Assembly (NCBI GenBank): GCA_944381515.1
Contig: CALWLM010000153.1
Location: forward strand, 1 to 37,736
DNA length: 37,736 nt
Origin: an uncultured Lachnospiraceae bacterium
GTDB lineage: Bacteria > Bacillota > Clostridia > Lachnospirales > Lachnospiraceae
Reading direction: 5' to 3'
A model generated the notes under the pieces. It worked only from the letters and a program-made list of their open reading frames with translations. It did no database searches and was not told where the DNA came from. Shown here piece by piece: positions 1-8,088 of the stretch. Position 1 is the first letter of the stretch. Each line of letters begins with the position of its first letter. The translations under genes were made by a program, and so were the position numbers.

Positions 1-1
1 G

Positions 2-634
2 TCAGCTGCTGTAGGTCTCCAGAAAATCATAATAGTCTGTCAGCGTCTCCATATAAATGCCGGCCGTCAGCATGGCCTGCTGCTCCAGGGGAAAATCCCC
101 CAGAGGAATGTGCGTGTATTCATAAACCTCCGTCCGGTCTCCGGTGTAGGCGGTCAGATAGCCGTTCTCCGCCACCAGAAAGATGACATAGGCCGGCTCT
201 GCTGCCGTCACGGTCTTTCTCACACGGAAGCTGTCCTCCGCAAAGGACACCAGTTCATAATGCACCTGCGTTTCGCTCAGATTCCGGTTTTCCTGCTCCG
301 ACAAATTATTCAGGTAGGTTATCAGACCTTCCCGGTCCAGGCCGTACATGGCCACGGGCACAGCTCCGTCCTGCTGCGTACGGCTGTCCGTCTGAGCATC
401 GTAGATCTCCAAAGTATAATCCATCTGAGAATGGACCAGTATCTCCTGGCTGTCTCCCGCCTCCAGAGCTTCCTCCGACTCCCGCTGCCCGGACGGGGAC
501 TGCAAAAAGGAGGTCGTCGGAGCCTGCGGCTCCTGCGTCTGCCGGTCACCGGACAGACGATAGCTTAAATAATAGGCGGCTGTCACACAGACAAAGACAG
601 CGGCCACCGAAAACAATATGGCAAAACGCTTCAT
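2..634 (-). CDS. BofC-like membrane-anchored protein
   Basis: The 210-residue protein has a short basic start (MKR) and one hydrophobic segment at about residues 5-24. An acidic, Glu/Gln-rich linker follows to about residue 70. The globular C-terminal half contains a YVIFLVAENGYLTAY strand pattern. That half resembles the C-terminal domain of BofC (bypass of forespore C), which in bacilli controls SpoIVB-dependent signalling in sporulation. The predicted location is one membrane anchor with the domain outside the membrane. A GAGGAG ribosome site precedes the ATG. The stop codon lies at bases 2-4, so the gene is complete. BofC membership is a judgement from pattern. An uncharacterised clostridial exported protein is the alternative. 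Confidence 0.5.
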   Translation of the reverse strand: MKRFAILFSVAAVFVCVTAAYYLSYRLSGDRQTQEPQAPTTSFLQSPSGQRESEEALEAGDSQEILVHSQMDYTLEIYDAQTDSRTQQDGAVPVAMYGLDREGLITYLNNLSEQENRNLSETQVHYELVSFAEDSFRVRKTVTAAEPAYVIFLVAENGYLTAYTGDRTEVYEYTHIPLGDFPLEQQAMLTAGIYMETLTDYYDFLETYSS

Positions 635-649
635 ATCCGTATCTCCTCA

Positions 650-683
650 AATATAAAAGGAATGAGAAAAAATTCCCATTCCT
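650..683 (-). terminator. Terminator downstream of the SpoVB-like gene
   Basis: Bases 658-668 and 673-683 form an 11-pair stem with one mismatch and an AAAA loop on the plus strand. Read on the minus strand, the hairpin is followed by TTTTATAT. It lies about 100 bases past the stop of the flippase gene and before the BofC-like gene, so it should separate the two transcripts. Confidence 0.65.
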
Positions 684-784
684 AGTATGAACCGAATATG
701 AAATTTTAATCATCCAAAGGACTTTTTTCCAGTCCGGTTTTGATCCCAGTCTGGTTTTGATCGGAGACGCTGGCAAATCCGTTT

Positions 785-2434
785 TTAAAGCAGATGCAGC
801 CGCTTCCCGAAGGAAGCCAGCGTGCGGCCGAAGGGCATACTGTAAAGCTCCTCCTCATCCAGACACTTTGACAAAAGCAGCATGACAAAGTAAATAATCA
901 CGCCGATCAGAATACTCAAAAGCAGCGCCAGGATATTGCTGCCGACAGCCATATATACCAGCTGATAAATTCCCCAGACCACAGCGCCCATGACGGCAGA
1001 AGAAAGTATAGGAAGCAGGAAGGTCTTGCGTATCTCCTGCTGATAATTCATGATTCTCCGAATGGACAGGGCATTCAGCACGCACATACACGCGCCAAAC
1101 ACAATATTGGCTGCGACCACGCCGTAGATTCCCGCGTCAAGTCCCCACAAAAGCATCGCCAGTACAATCACATGGATGACCAGCGAAATCAGAGCGTTGA
1201 TAATCGGGGCCCGGAGATGATTGATTCCCTGCAGGACTCCGTTGGTCACGGTAGACAGGGAGAAGAACACCACCGCGCTGGAACCCCAGAGCATCATGGC
1301 GGAGGCCTCCGTATTGTCGCCGCTGAACAAAAGATTCATAATCGGGCTGGACAAAACAGCCAATCCAACCGCAGCCGGAATCGCGATCAGCATAGCAAAG
1401 CGGATAATCTGGCTGATACTGTCCATCACATGGGCTTTCTCGTGGCGGGCCATAGCCTGACTGAGAGCAGGAATTACCGATGAAGCCAAAGAGGTGGCAA
1501 TGGCCACCGGCACATGCACCATCAACAGATATTTTCCGGAAAAAGCCCCCCAGATACCGGTATAGGAGTCCAGCTGCCCCGCTGATTCCATATAATAGCC
1601 GAATACGCTGTTGTCCACCAGAGAGCTGATGTTATAGACCGCTGAACTGATCACCACAGGAACTATCGTGATAATCAGCATTCGGCCGATATCGGCATAG
1701 GTATCCAACGCCGGATTCTTATCACGGCGAAGCCTTCTCTTGATCACCTTGCTGTACATAAAGTACACGGCTATACAGAAAATCAGAGCTGTAAGCGCGC
1801 CAAGGAGGGTACCCAGAGTACCGCCTGCCGCCCCGTAGGCATTGGCATAAATGCTGGTGCCGTGGATGCGGTCCGCATCCAGACCATAGTTAAACAGATA
1901 GTAAGCCGCCAGAACGCTGACAATGGCATTAACAATCTGTTCAAATATCTGAGAAAGGGCCGTGGGAATCATCGTTCCCTGCCCCTGAAAATATCCTCTG
2001 AGCACGCCCAGAATCGCCATGAAAAAGATGGCCGGCGCCAGCACCCGAATGGCTGTGGCTGCCTCCGGCATATTAAGGACAGTCTGGGCAAAGAAACCGG
2101 CCCCCACATAAGTAATCGTCCCCGCCACGGCTCCCACAATCAGGGCAAAAATCAAAGCGCCGGTAAATACCCGGTAAGAATTGCGGTACTCCCGCACCGC
2201 CAGCTTTGCCGCCACAAGCTTGGACACAGCCAGGGGCAGGCTATAGGAAGATAAAAGCAGAATAATATTGTAAATCTGGTAGGCGGCCGAATAAACACCG
2301 ATTCCCTCTTCCCCCAGTATATTGGTCATGGGGACCCGGTAGACCAGGCCGATCAGCCGGACAATGATACCGGCCACTGCCAGAATGCTTCCCTGAACCA
2401 GGAAGCTGGATCTTCCCTTTTTTTTAATTCGCAT
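785..2434 (-). CDS. SpoVB-like MOP/MATE-superfamily lipid flippase
   Basis: This is a 549-residue polytopic membrane protein with about 14 hydrophobic segments. It opens with a basic MRIKKKGRSSF stretch and then GSILAVAGIIVRLIGLVYRVP, the classic start of the SpoVB/MurJ-related polysaccharide exporter family. Members flip undecaprenyl-linked precursors across the membrane, and SpoVB is needed for spore cortex formation. The frame is open to 2515, but I chose the ATG at 2434 because GGAAGAG lies just upstream and the family signature begins here. It follows the YerB-like gene by about 110 bases on the same strand. The family call is firm. A sporulation role rather than a general polysaccharide role is inferred. 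Confidence 0.85.
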   Translation of the reverse strand: MRIKKKGRSSFLVQGSILAVAGIIVRLIGLVYRVPMTNILGEEGIGVYSAAYQIYNIILLLSSYSLPLAVSKLVAAKLAVREYRNSYRVFTGALIFALIVGAVAGTITYVGAGFFAQTVLNMPEAATAIRVLAPAIFFMAILGVLRGYFQGQGTMIPTALSQIFEQIVNAIVSVLAAYYLFNYGLDADRIHGTSIYANAYGAAGGTLGTLLGALTALIFCIAVYFMYSKVIKRRLRRDKNPALDTYADIGRMLIITIVPVVISSAVYNISSLVDNSVFGYYMESAGQLDSYTGIWGAFSGKYLLMVHVPVAIATSLASSVIPALSQAMARHEKAHVMDSISQIIRFAMLIAIPAAVGLAVLSSPIMNLLFSGDNTEASAMMLWGSSAVVFFSLSTVTNGVLQGINHLRAPIINALISLVIHVIVLAMLLWGLDAGIYGVVAANIVFGACMCVLNALSIRRIMNYQQEIRKTFLLPILSSAVMGAVVWGIYQLVYMAVGSNILALLLSILIGVIIYFVMLLLSKCLDEEELYSMPFGRTLASFGKRLHLL

Positions 2435-2543
2435 AAGCACTCTTCCATTTCTCGGCAGAATTGCCGTGACTCCTCTTTTCATGCGGCCGGCATGCGGGGA
2501 GCACGGCATCTGCATTTTTTCTTATGTACAATTCCTCGCAGTT

Positions 2544-3650
2544 TTATTCGATAACGGTGTCGTCCTGATTATTAAGCAGAACGGTGCAGACCCAGGTCTT
2601 TCCGGGGTTTAATTCGATCTCATTTCCGTCCATGTCGTAATAGGTGGTAGGCTCATACTCCGTACCGCCCTCCCAGGTGATGGGAACAGCCTTGCCCTGA
2701 GTAATATAGTAGCCTTCGCCCTCGCTCCAGATATTGATCCACAGATAGGGAGTGGTCTCATAGTAATATTCCCAGTCGCAGTACTGGATGATAATATTAT
2801 CCGTATAGACCTGCTCGCCGTCCAGATCGTCGATCTGAGCATTCCCGTACTCATAGCGCAGGTAATGGCCAGACTCCGGGTCGTATTCAAAATAAGCGTC
2901 GTTCTGGCTGTAGCCGGGATATACATACTCGGCATTCATTCCGTCTTCCAGGGTTACATCTCCCGGCTCGTCGGCAAAGAGGAAGACGCCGCGGTCATAA
3001 TCCGCCTCATGGTCGGTACGGTATCCCATCTGCTCGATGCCGGCCTCCAGTCCCTCCGCGCTGGTATAGGCATTGTGGGGAGCCTTGCGGTCGGAAGTCC
3101 GATAGTAGACCGTGTTGCCAATACCCAGAACGCCATTCAGGTTGTCAATCTGGTCCAGATAGATATTCGCATAATCACACTGGCCGTAATGCGCATAGAT
3201 ACTGTCCCACTGCTCCGACCAGAACACAAAATAAGTGCGGGCGCTGCGGACAGAGCCTATTTTATCCAGATCATCGTAATCCTCATAAATACCCATCAGG
3301 CGGGTGATCATTCCCTCTACGGGAGCTTCATAGATGATCTCGGCGCGATTGATGGAGGTCTGCGGGAGAGCCTTCTCCAGATTGTTGAGCATAACGGCCA
3401 CCGGACGGCGGTTCACCTTGTCCTCGTCCTGCCACAGGCCGCTTAAATAGCTCTTCTTCTCACCCTCATGAGTCTCTTCCGGCTCCGTCTCCGGCTCGGT
3501 CTCCAATACCTGCGTTTCCTCCTGGCTCTCCGTCTCTGCGGCGGCCTGCGTCTGTGTCGGAACCTCTACTGTAGCCTCGCTGCTGCACGCTGCCAGAGTC
3601 AGGCAGCCCAAAAGAGCGCAAAGCGGAAACATTCTGCGTAGCATTTTCAT
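2544..3650 (-). CDS. YerB-type DUF3048 lipoprotein
   Basis: The 368-residue protein has a lipoprotein signal peptide ending in the lipobox LAAC near residue 22. A Glu/Thr-rich low-complexity spacer follows to about residue 65. The DUF3048 body contains RRPVAVMLNN, an AEIIYEAPVEG segment, a GSVRSAR motif and the C-terminal WEGGTEYEPTTYYD region. The protein should be anchored on the outer face of the membrane. The B. subtilis relative is YerB, of unproven biochemical role. An AAGGATGGG ribosome site precedes the ATG. The gene lies 28 bases downstream of ybeY, which suggests read-through from the phoH-ybeY operon. Family recognition is good, but the function is unknown. Confidence 0.8.
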   Translation of the reverse strand: MKMLRRMFPLCALLGCLTLAACSSEATVEVPTQTQAAAETESQEETQVLETEPETEPEETHEGEKKSYLSGLWQDEDKVNRRPVAVMLNNLEKALPQTSINRAEIIYEAPVEGMITRLMGIYEDYDDLDKIGSVRSARTYFVFWSEQWDSIYAHYGQCDYANIYLDQIDNLNGVLGIGNTVYYRTSDRKAPHNAYTSAEGLEAGIEQMGYRTDHEADYDRGVFLFADEPGDVTLEDGMNAEYVYPGYSQNDAYFEYDPESGHYLRYEYGNAQIDDLDGEQVYTDNIIIQYCDWEYYYETTPYLWINIWSEGEGYYITQGKAVPITWEGGTEYEPTTYYDMDGNEIELNPGKTWVCTVLLNNQDDTVIE

Positions 3651-3678
3651 TGCTTATCCCATCCTTTATCTCTGTAGT

Positions 3679-4176
3679 TTATCGATATATTCCCAGCCGG
3701 TCCATGATGACTCTCTGCCGCTGTTCCATCTTAAGGCGGTCCTCCTCCTCCATATGGTCGTAACCACATAGGTGAAGAAGACTGTGCACGGCCAGAAAGG
3801 CAAATTCCCTTTCCACCGAATGGCCATAGGCCTCTGCCTGCTCCCGGATCTTCTCCGCCGAGATCATCATATCCCCCAGCATCAGCTCGCCGCTGTCGGG
3901 ATCAAAATAATCCTCCGCGTGCTCCTCCAGGCCGGAAAAATCCGACGGTTCATCATACTCTACCGTCGGGAAAGACAATACATCCGTCGGGGCATCCACC
4001 CCGCGAAACTGGCGATTAACCTCCCGAATCGAAGCATTGTCGGTGATTACCACCTCCACCTGCGCCTCGTAGGGACAGGCCTCCGCCTCCATCACCACCT
4101 CCAGACATTTCTCCAGAAGCTCCTTGCAGGGGATGGGGAGGGACTGCCCCGCTTCAAATTCCACATAACAAGTCAT
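3679..4176 (-). CDS. ybeY: Endoribonuclease YbeY, rRNA maturation factor
   Basis: The 165-residue protein has the UPF0054 signature HSLLHLCGYDH, giving the three zinc-binding histidines (H-x3-H-x5-H) near residues 130-140. The upstream TDVLSFP motif is also typical. YbeY is a metal-dependent RNase that matures the 16S rRNA 3' end and takes part in ribosome quality control. Its ATG overlaps the phoH stop codon (ATGA at 4173-4176), so the two genes are translationally coupled, a widely conserved arrangement. Length is normal for the family. Confidence 0.95.
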   Translation of the reverse strand: MTCYVEFEAGQSLPIPCKELLEKCLEVVMEAEACPYEAQVEVVITDNASIREVNRQFRGVDAPTDVLSFPTVEYDEPSDFSGLEEHAEDYFDPDSGELMLGDMMISAEKIREQAEAYGHSVEREFAFLAVHSLLHLCGYDHMEEEDRLKMEQRQRVIMDRLGIYR

Positions 4177-5270
4177 GAATGTCTCTCCCTTCCTGCGCCG
4201 TAGGGCGGCCTCGCGCCATTGTTCTCATCTCTTCTCGCGCCGCGGCCCGGTCCCCGTCCGTTCTCTCTGGAGCCCTGCGGCGATTTGAAATCCGAGGGGC
4301 GCTTCATTTTTGCAAGTTTCTCTTCATAGGCGTCGTAGGCATTGACGATCTTCTGAACCAGAGGATGTCTCACAATATCCACACTGGTCAGATTGATCAT
4401 GGCAATATCCTCGATTCCTCTCAGAACCTTTACTGCCACCTCCAGGCCCGACTGCGTATCCGACGGCAGATCCCGCTGGGTCATATCGCCGGTGACCACC
4501 ACCTTGGAGCCAAAGCCGATACGGGTCAGAAACATCTTCATCTGAGCCGGCGTGGTGTTCTGCGCCTCATCCAGAATAATGAAAGCATTATCCAGCGTGC
4601 GTCCCCTCATATAAGCCAGAGGAGCCACTTCGATCAGTCCCTTCTCCGCGTTATGCAGATAGGAGTCTGCTCCCATGATCTGATACAGGGCGTCATAGAG
4701 AGGACGCAGATAAGGGTCGATCTTGCTCTGCAAATCCCCCGGCAGAAAGCCCAGCTTCTCGCCCGCCTCAATGGCAGGGCGCGTCAAAATAATCCGGTTA
4801 ACCTCGTTGTTCTTAAACGCCTGAATCGCCATAGCCATGGCCAGATAGGTCTTGCCGGTACCGGCAGGCCCCATTCCAAAAACGATCATCTTATCCCGGA
4901 TGGCATCCACATATTCCTTCTGCCCCACGGTCTTGGGCTTTACCGGTTTACCGTTTATTGTACGGCAGATAATGTCCTTGTCAATTTCCAGGATCTGCTC
5001 ATCCTTTTCCTCAAAGGCCAGCGACAGGGCATAGTCCACATTTTGCTCCGTGATGGCATTGCCCCGCCGGGACAGCTCCAGCAGATTGTTTATCACGCTT
5101 TTGGCCTTTCGCACCACACCGTCGGGACCGATCAGCTTAAGCTCGCCGTCCCGGGAGATCATGGTCACATTCAAAGTGCGCTCAATCTTTTTCATATGGC
5201 TGTCGAAAGGACCGCACACATTTTTCTCGTGTTCGGTAGGAATATCGATGATTGATTCCACGATACTCAT
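4173..5270 (-). CDS. phoH: PhoH family ATPase
   Basis: The 365-residue protein has the PhoH P-loop domain: Walker A GPAGTGKT, Walker B FIILDEAQN and the conserved TGDMTQRDLP segment. An N-terminal KH-like region carries ELKLIGPDGVVRKAK. The family consists of cytoplasmic RNA-associated ATPases, often coupled to YbeY. The frame is open to 5339 inside yqfD. I chose the ATG at 5270 because MSIVESIIDIP matches the usual start and GGAGG lies upstream at the yqfD stop. The C-terminal 40 or so residues form a Gly/Arg-rich tail (GRGPGRGARR), longer than I expect for the family and possibly RNA-binding. Confidence 0.93.
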   Translation of the reverse strand: MSIVESIIDIPTEHEKNVCGPFDSHMKKIERTLNVTMISRDGELKLIGPDGVVRKAKSVINNLLELSRRGNAITEQNVDYALSLAFEEKDEQILEIDKDIICRTINGKPVKPKTVGQKEYVDAIRDKMIVFGMGPAGTGKTYLAMAMAIQAFKNNEVNRIILTRPAIEAGEKLGFLPGDLQSKIDPYLRPLYDALYQIMGADSYLHNAEKGLIEVAPLAYMRGRTLDNAFIILDEAQNTTPAQMKMFLTRIGFGSKVVVTGDMTQRDLPSDTQSGLEVAVKVLRGIEDIAMINLTSVDIVRHPLVQKIVNAYDAYEEKLAKMKRPSDFKSPQGSRENGRGPGRGARRDENNGARPPYGAGRERHS

Positions 5271-5280
5271 TCCTGCTGCT

Positions 5281-6495
5281 TTATTCCTCCTGATCACCTG
5301 TAGTCTGGGCAACCGGCGCCTCTTCGGCAATCTCTTCAATCAACGAAAAAGTGCCCTGTGTGATACACTCTCCACCCATCATATCTATTCTAACATTTTT
5401 TTCAATAATTTGTACCCCTTTTTCCAACAAATTTTGCTCATAGCGCTCCAATGCCGATTCCGCCAGGCTCCGCGCCTCCGCTTCGCTGTAAATAGCCGTC
5501 TGTTCCTCATACTCCCGAAGGGTGGTCCACTGCCAGCTGACCGGCAGATAAAAGTCCCCGCCCAATGAAAGCTGTCCCTGCTCCGATACAGTATCATATG
5601 TGTCGAAGCCGCGGATATTGCCGTCCAAAAAAAGTTTGCGCCCCAGAATCCACAGAGTCAGCTGATACCTCTCCCCTCCCGTATACCATTTGACGGAATG
5701 CTCCAGGGAAAAGCTCTCCTCATAGACGGCGGTGGTGGCCGCCTTCACTGTGGCGTCCGCCTTTACGGAATGCTCGCCCGTTTTTTCCCCGCTGTCGTTA
5801 AAAAGCTCTACCACGCCGCTCACCAGCACCTGACCGGCCGTCACCGTATCGCCGGCCTTTACCAGGGGGGTGCCGCTGCGGGTAATGATTTCCGTAATCA
5901 CCCCGTCCCTTGACGCCACCAGATCGCAGGGAGTCTCATCCACCGGCTCTGCAGTCAGCACCCCTGTATTTTCCCGAAGCTGCACAATCAGCCGCGTCCC
6001 CTTAATCTGGGCCGATACCCAGGTGATCTCCGGATACGTCTCCCGCAGCATAAGCTCCAGGCTGTCGCAGACAATGCCGCTCTTTTCCATTCCGGTCTCA
6101 TAGCCGGCCTCCCGCAGCGTTTCCATCAGAAGCTCGTCGGTAAAACGGGAATTCCCGTCAAAATCAATGGTCCAGATCCGCAGGGACATAAGATACAAAA
6201 GGGCGGCGCAGACTAAAATTCCCATGGCAAAAAGACCGCGTCCCCGATGACGGCGCAGAAAAAAAGGCAGTCCTCTCTTCTCCAGAATCACCAGCCGGCT
6301 TTTTGATTTGCGCACAAAGCCTACCATTTGCTTAAAATCCGAGGCTCTCACAAAAAAACGGTATTTGCCCCCGATGCAGACCAGGTCCCAAAGCTCGATC
6401 CGGTTGTAGCTGCACAGGTTTAAAAGCCGCTCCGGCGAATATCCGGACAGCTCTACGGCCAGATATCCCTGCATCCAGAAAATGAGACGATTCAT
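5281..6495 (-). CDS. yqfD: Sporulation protein YqfD
   Basis: The 404-residue protein has the N-terminal MNRLIFWMQGYLAVELSGYS pattern of the YqfD family and one transmembrane segment around residues 88-105 (GLFAMGILVCAALLYLMSL). A long extracytoplasmic domain with the VSAQIKGTRLIVQLREN segment follows. In B. subtilis the gene is made in the mother cell under SigmaE and is needed for efficient sporulation. I chose the ATG at 6495 over the one at 6522 because GGAGG lies 7 bases upstream. It follows yqfC directly, and phoH begins 10 bases past its stop. Confidence 0.92.
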   Translation of the reverse strand: MNRLIFWMQGYLAVELSGYSPERLLNLCSYNRIELWDLVCIGGKYRFFVRASDFKQMVGFVRKSKSRLVILEKRGLPFFLRRHRGRGLFAMGILVCAALLYLMSLRIWTIDFDGNSRFTDELLMETLREAGYETGMEKSGIVCDSLELMLRETYPEITWVSAQIKGTRLIVQLRENTGVLTAEPVDETPCDLVASRDGVITEIITRSGTPLVKAGDTVTAGQVLVSGVVELFNDSGEKTGEHSVKADATVKAATTAVYEESFSLEHSVKWYTGGERYQLTLWILGRKLFLDGNIRGFDTYDTVSEQGQLSLGGDFYLPVSWQWTTLREYEEQTAIYSEAEARSLAESALERYEQNLLEKGVQIIEKNVRIDMMGGECITQGTFSLIEEIAEEAPVAQTTGDQEE

Positions 6496-6518
6496 AGTTA
6501 TTCCTCCGCCCTGCGATT

Positions 6519-6785
6519 TCAACGGTAATATCGGATTTCCGTAATCTTTCCCGTAATTTTCATCTCCTCTGCGGTATAAAAAGCAATATCCAGGTTTGTC
6601 CCTGTAATTTGGATTTTGCAGGGACGCGCCTGGAGCTTGATCATCTCTTTTCCGTATTCGATTATGCCCTTATGGTTTTCGATAAATAAACAGCTGTCCC
6701 CAAAGGAGGACAGCACGGCTGCGCCTGTGACCAGCTCCCTGGGAAGCCCCAGGGAGACGGCCATATTTTCCATCCGATCGCTCAT
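6519..6785 (-). CDS. yqfC: Sporulation protein YqfC
   Basis: This small 88-residue protein matches the YqfC family in length and pattern: a helical start, LPRELVTGAAVLSSFGD, then short strands (LFIENHKGIIEYG) and a basic YYR end. YqfC and YqfD are produced together in the mother cell during sporulation. The molecular role is unknown. It is the first gene of the yqfC-yqfD-phoH-ybeY run and lies about 30 bases downstream of a SigmaE-like promoter. Confidence 0.9.
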   Translation of the reverse strand: MSDRMENMAVSLGLPRELVTGAAVLSSFGDSCLFIENHKGIIEYGKEMIKLQARPCKIQITGTNLDIAFYTAEEMKITGKITEIRYYR

Positions 6786-6816
6786 CCGACTTCCCGCTCC
6801 GGCTCTGTGTTACTAA

Positions 6817-6846
6817 ATCATATGTGGCGGAGAATTGTCCATATGC
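6817..6846 (-). promoter_or_regulatory. Candidate SigmaE-type promoter for yqfC
   Basis: On the minus strand GCATATG (6840-6846) is followed after 15 bases by CATATGAT (6817-6824). The SigmaE consensus is about KMATATT-N14/15-CATACAMT, so both boxes match well at the expected spacing. It ends 31 bases before the yqfC start. SigmaE control of yqfD is known in B. subtilis. That it applies here is inferred. Confidence 0.45.
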
Positions 6847-6894
6847 GAAAGGGGCCAAAGAGGTCCGAAGCAAACCGGCTTGAAGCAAGCAGGC

Positions 6895-7764
6895 TTACCT
6901 GGGGCTTCCCACGAAGAACAGGGCGACGGTGCCGGGGCCGGAGTGAGCGCCGATGGTGGAACCGACGTAGTTAATCAAGAACGCGTCGATGCCGCAGAGC
7001 TCCTTTACCTTATTTGCCACATACTGCGCGTCCTCGATGCAGTCGCCGTGACTGATAAAGACCACGTCGTTATCGGCCTCATAGCCTTTGATCTGTTTCT
7101 GCATGCGCTCCACCAGGGCGTGGAGGGATTTCTTTCTGCCTCTCACCTTGCCGATGGGAATCAAATGGCCCTCGTTGTCCACATGCAGCACCGGCTTGAT
7201 CCCCGCCAGGGAACCCACGATAGCCGTGGCTTTGGATACGCGTCCGCCCCGGTAGAGATGGAACAGATCATCCACGGTAAAGTTGTGGCAGATCTTCATT
7301 TTCATCTCCTCTGCATAGGCCGCCGCTTCCTCAAGAGTCGCCCCTTCTGCCTTCTTCTTTAACACCTTGTGTACCAGAAGTCCCTCGCCCAGAGAAGCAC
7401 ACAGCGAATCCACTACCAGGATCTTTACCTCCGGCATCTCCTCCATAATCTGATTCGCCGCTATCTGCGCGCTGCCGCAGCTGCCGCTTAGGCCCGACGA
7501 AAAGGCGATATAGAGGATATCGTATCCCTCCTTCACCTTCTGCATAAAAGCCTCTCTGGCGTTTTCGGGATTGATCTGCGAGGTGGTCGGCATGGAGCCG
7601 CCGCGCATCTTTTCATAGAATTCCTGCACCGGCAGTTCATTTGTCTGCTCATAGGTCTGTCCGTCTATGGTATAATTCAAAAACAGCTTTTCCACACCGT
7701 TTTTGCTGAGATAATCCGCCGGGAGATCCGCCGTATTATCGGTAAATATCACATATTCTCTCAC
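6895..7764 (-). CDS. DegV family fatty-acid-binding protein
   Basis: The 289-residue protein has the DegV signatures: IFTDNTADLP at the start, the PTTSQINPENAREAF motif near residue 65, SSGLSGS, and the GSLAGIKPVLHVDNEG segment. DegV proteins bind a long-chain fatty acid. FakB-type members present it to the kinase FakA for phosphorylation and phospholipid synthesis. I placed the start at a GTG (7762-7764) because AAAGGAGG precedes it and REYVIFTDNT is the true family start. The frame itself is open to 7845. A candidate vegetative promoter lies about 105 bases upstream. The neighbouring genes are unrelated. Confidence 0.9.
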   Translation of the reverse strand: MREYVIFTDNTADLPADYLSKNGVEKLFLNYTIDGQTYEQTNELPVQEFYEKMRGGSMPTTSQINPENAREAFMQKVKEGYDILYIAFSSGLSGSCGSAQIAANQIMEEMPEVKILVVDSLCASLGEGLLVHKVLKKKAEGATLEEAAAYAEEMKMKICHNFTVDDLFHLYRGGRVSKATAIVGSLAGIKPVLHVDNEGHLIPIGKVRGRKKSLHALVERMQKQIKGYEADNDVVFISHGDCIEDAQYVANKVKELCGIDAFLINYVGSTIGAHSGPGTVALFFVGSPR

Positions 7765-8088
7765 CTTAATTACCCTCCTTTTTCTCTGCAATTGAACGCA
7801 TTCAAAGAAATACAGCCTGTCAGCACGAATAAATCGCGCCTGCACAAGTCTGTTTTTTGCGTCAGCTCGATTCTATCACAGGAAAGAAGGGAGCGCAATG
7901 TCGGTTTTATGTTCTTTACTTATTTTGAAAACATTTTACTTTTGCTGCAATCTTTCGCTGAATCTTTGCCGCATCGCTTTCACAACTTATGTTGTCCGTA
8001 TAAACTTTTGTCGAATTTTCGCCAAATATAGGAATACAGGCAGAAGAATATAGGCAGGAGTATGAAGCCGCCTTATAGAGAACGCGCC
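7765..8088. other. Intergenic region between degV and the ABC module
   Basis: This is a 324-base stretch without a convincing gene. It holds the degV ribosome site and candidate promoter (7870-7898), then an AT-rich part (7905-8045). Open frames across it have no ribosome site and no protein-like pattern. I see no clear terminator for the ABC permease transcript that ends at 8089. Confidence 0.5.
7870..7898 (-). promoter_or_regulatory. Candidate vegetative promoter for degV
   Basis: On the minus strand TTGCGC (7893-7898), a 17-base spacer and TAGAAT (7870-7875) form a SigmaA-like promoter. It would give a leader of about 100 bases before the GTG start. Confidence 0.5.
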
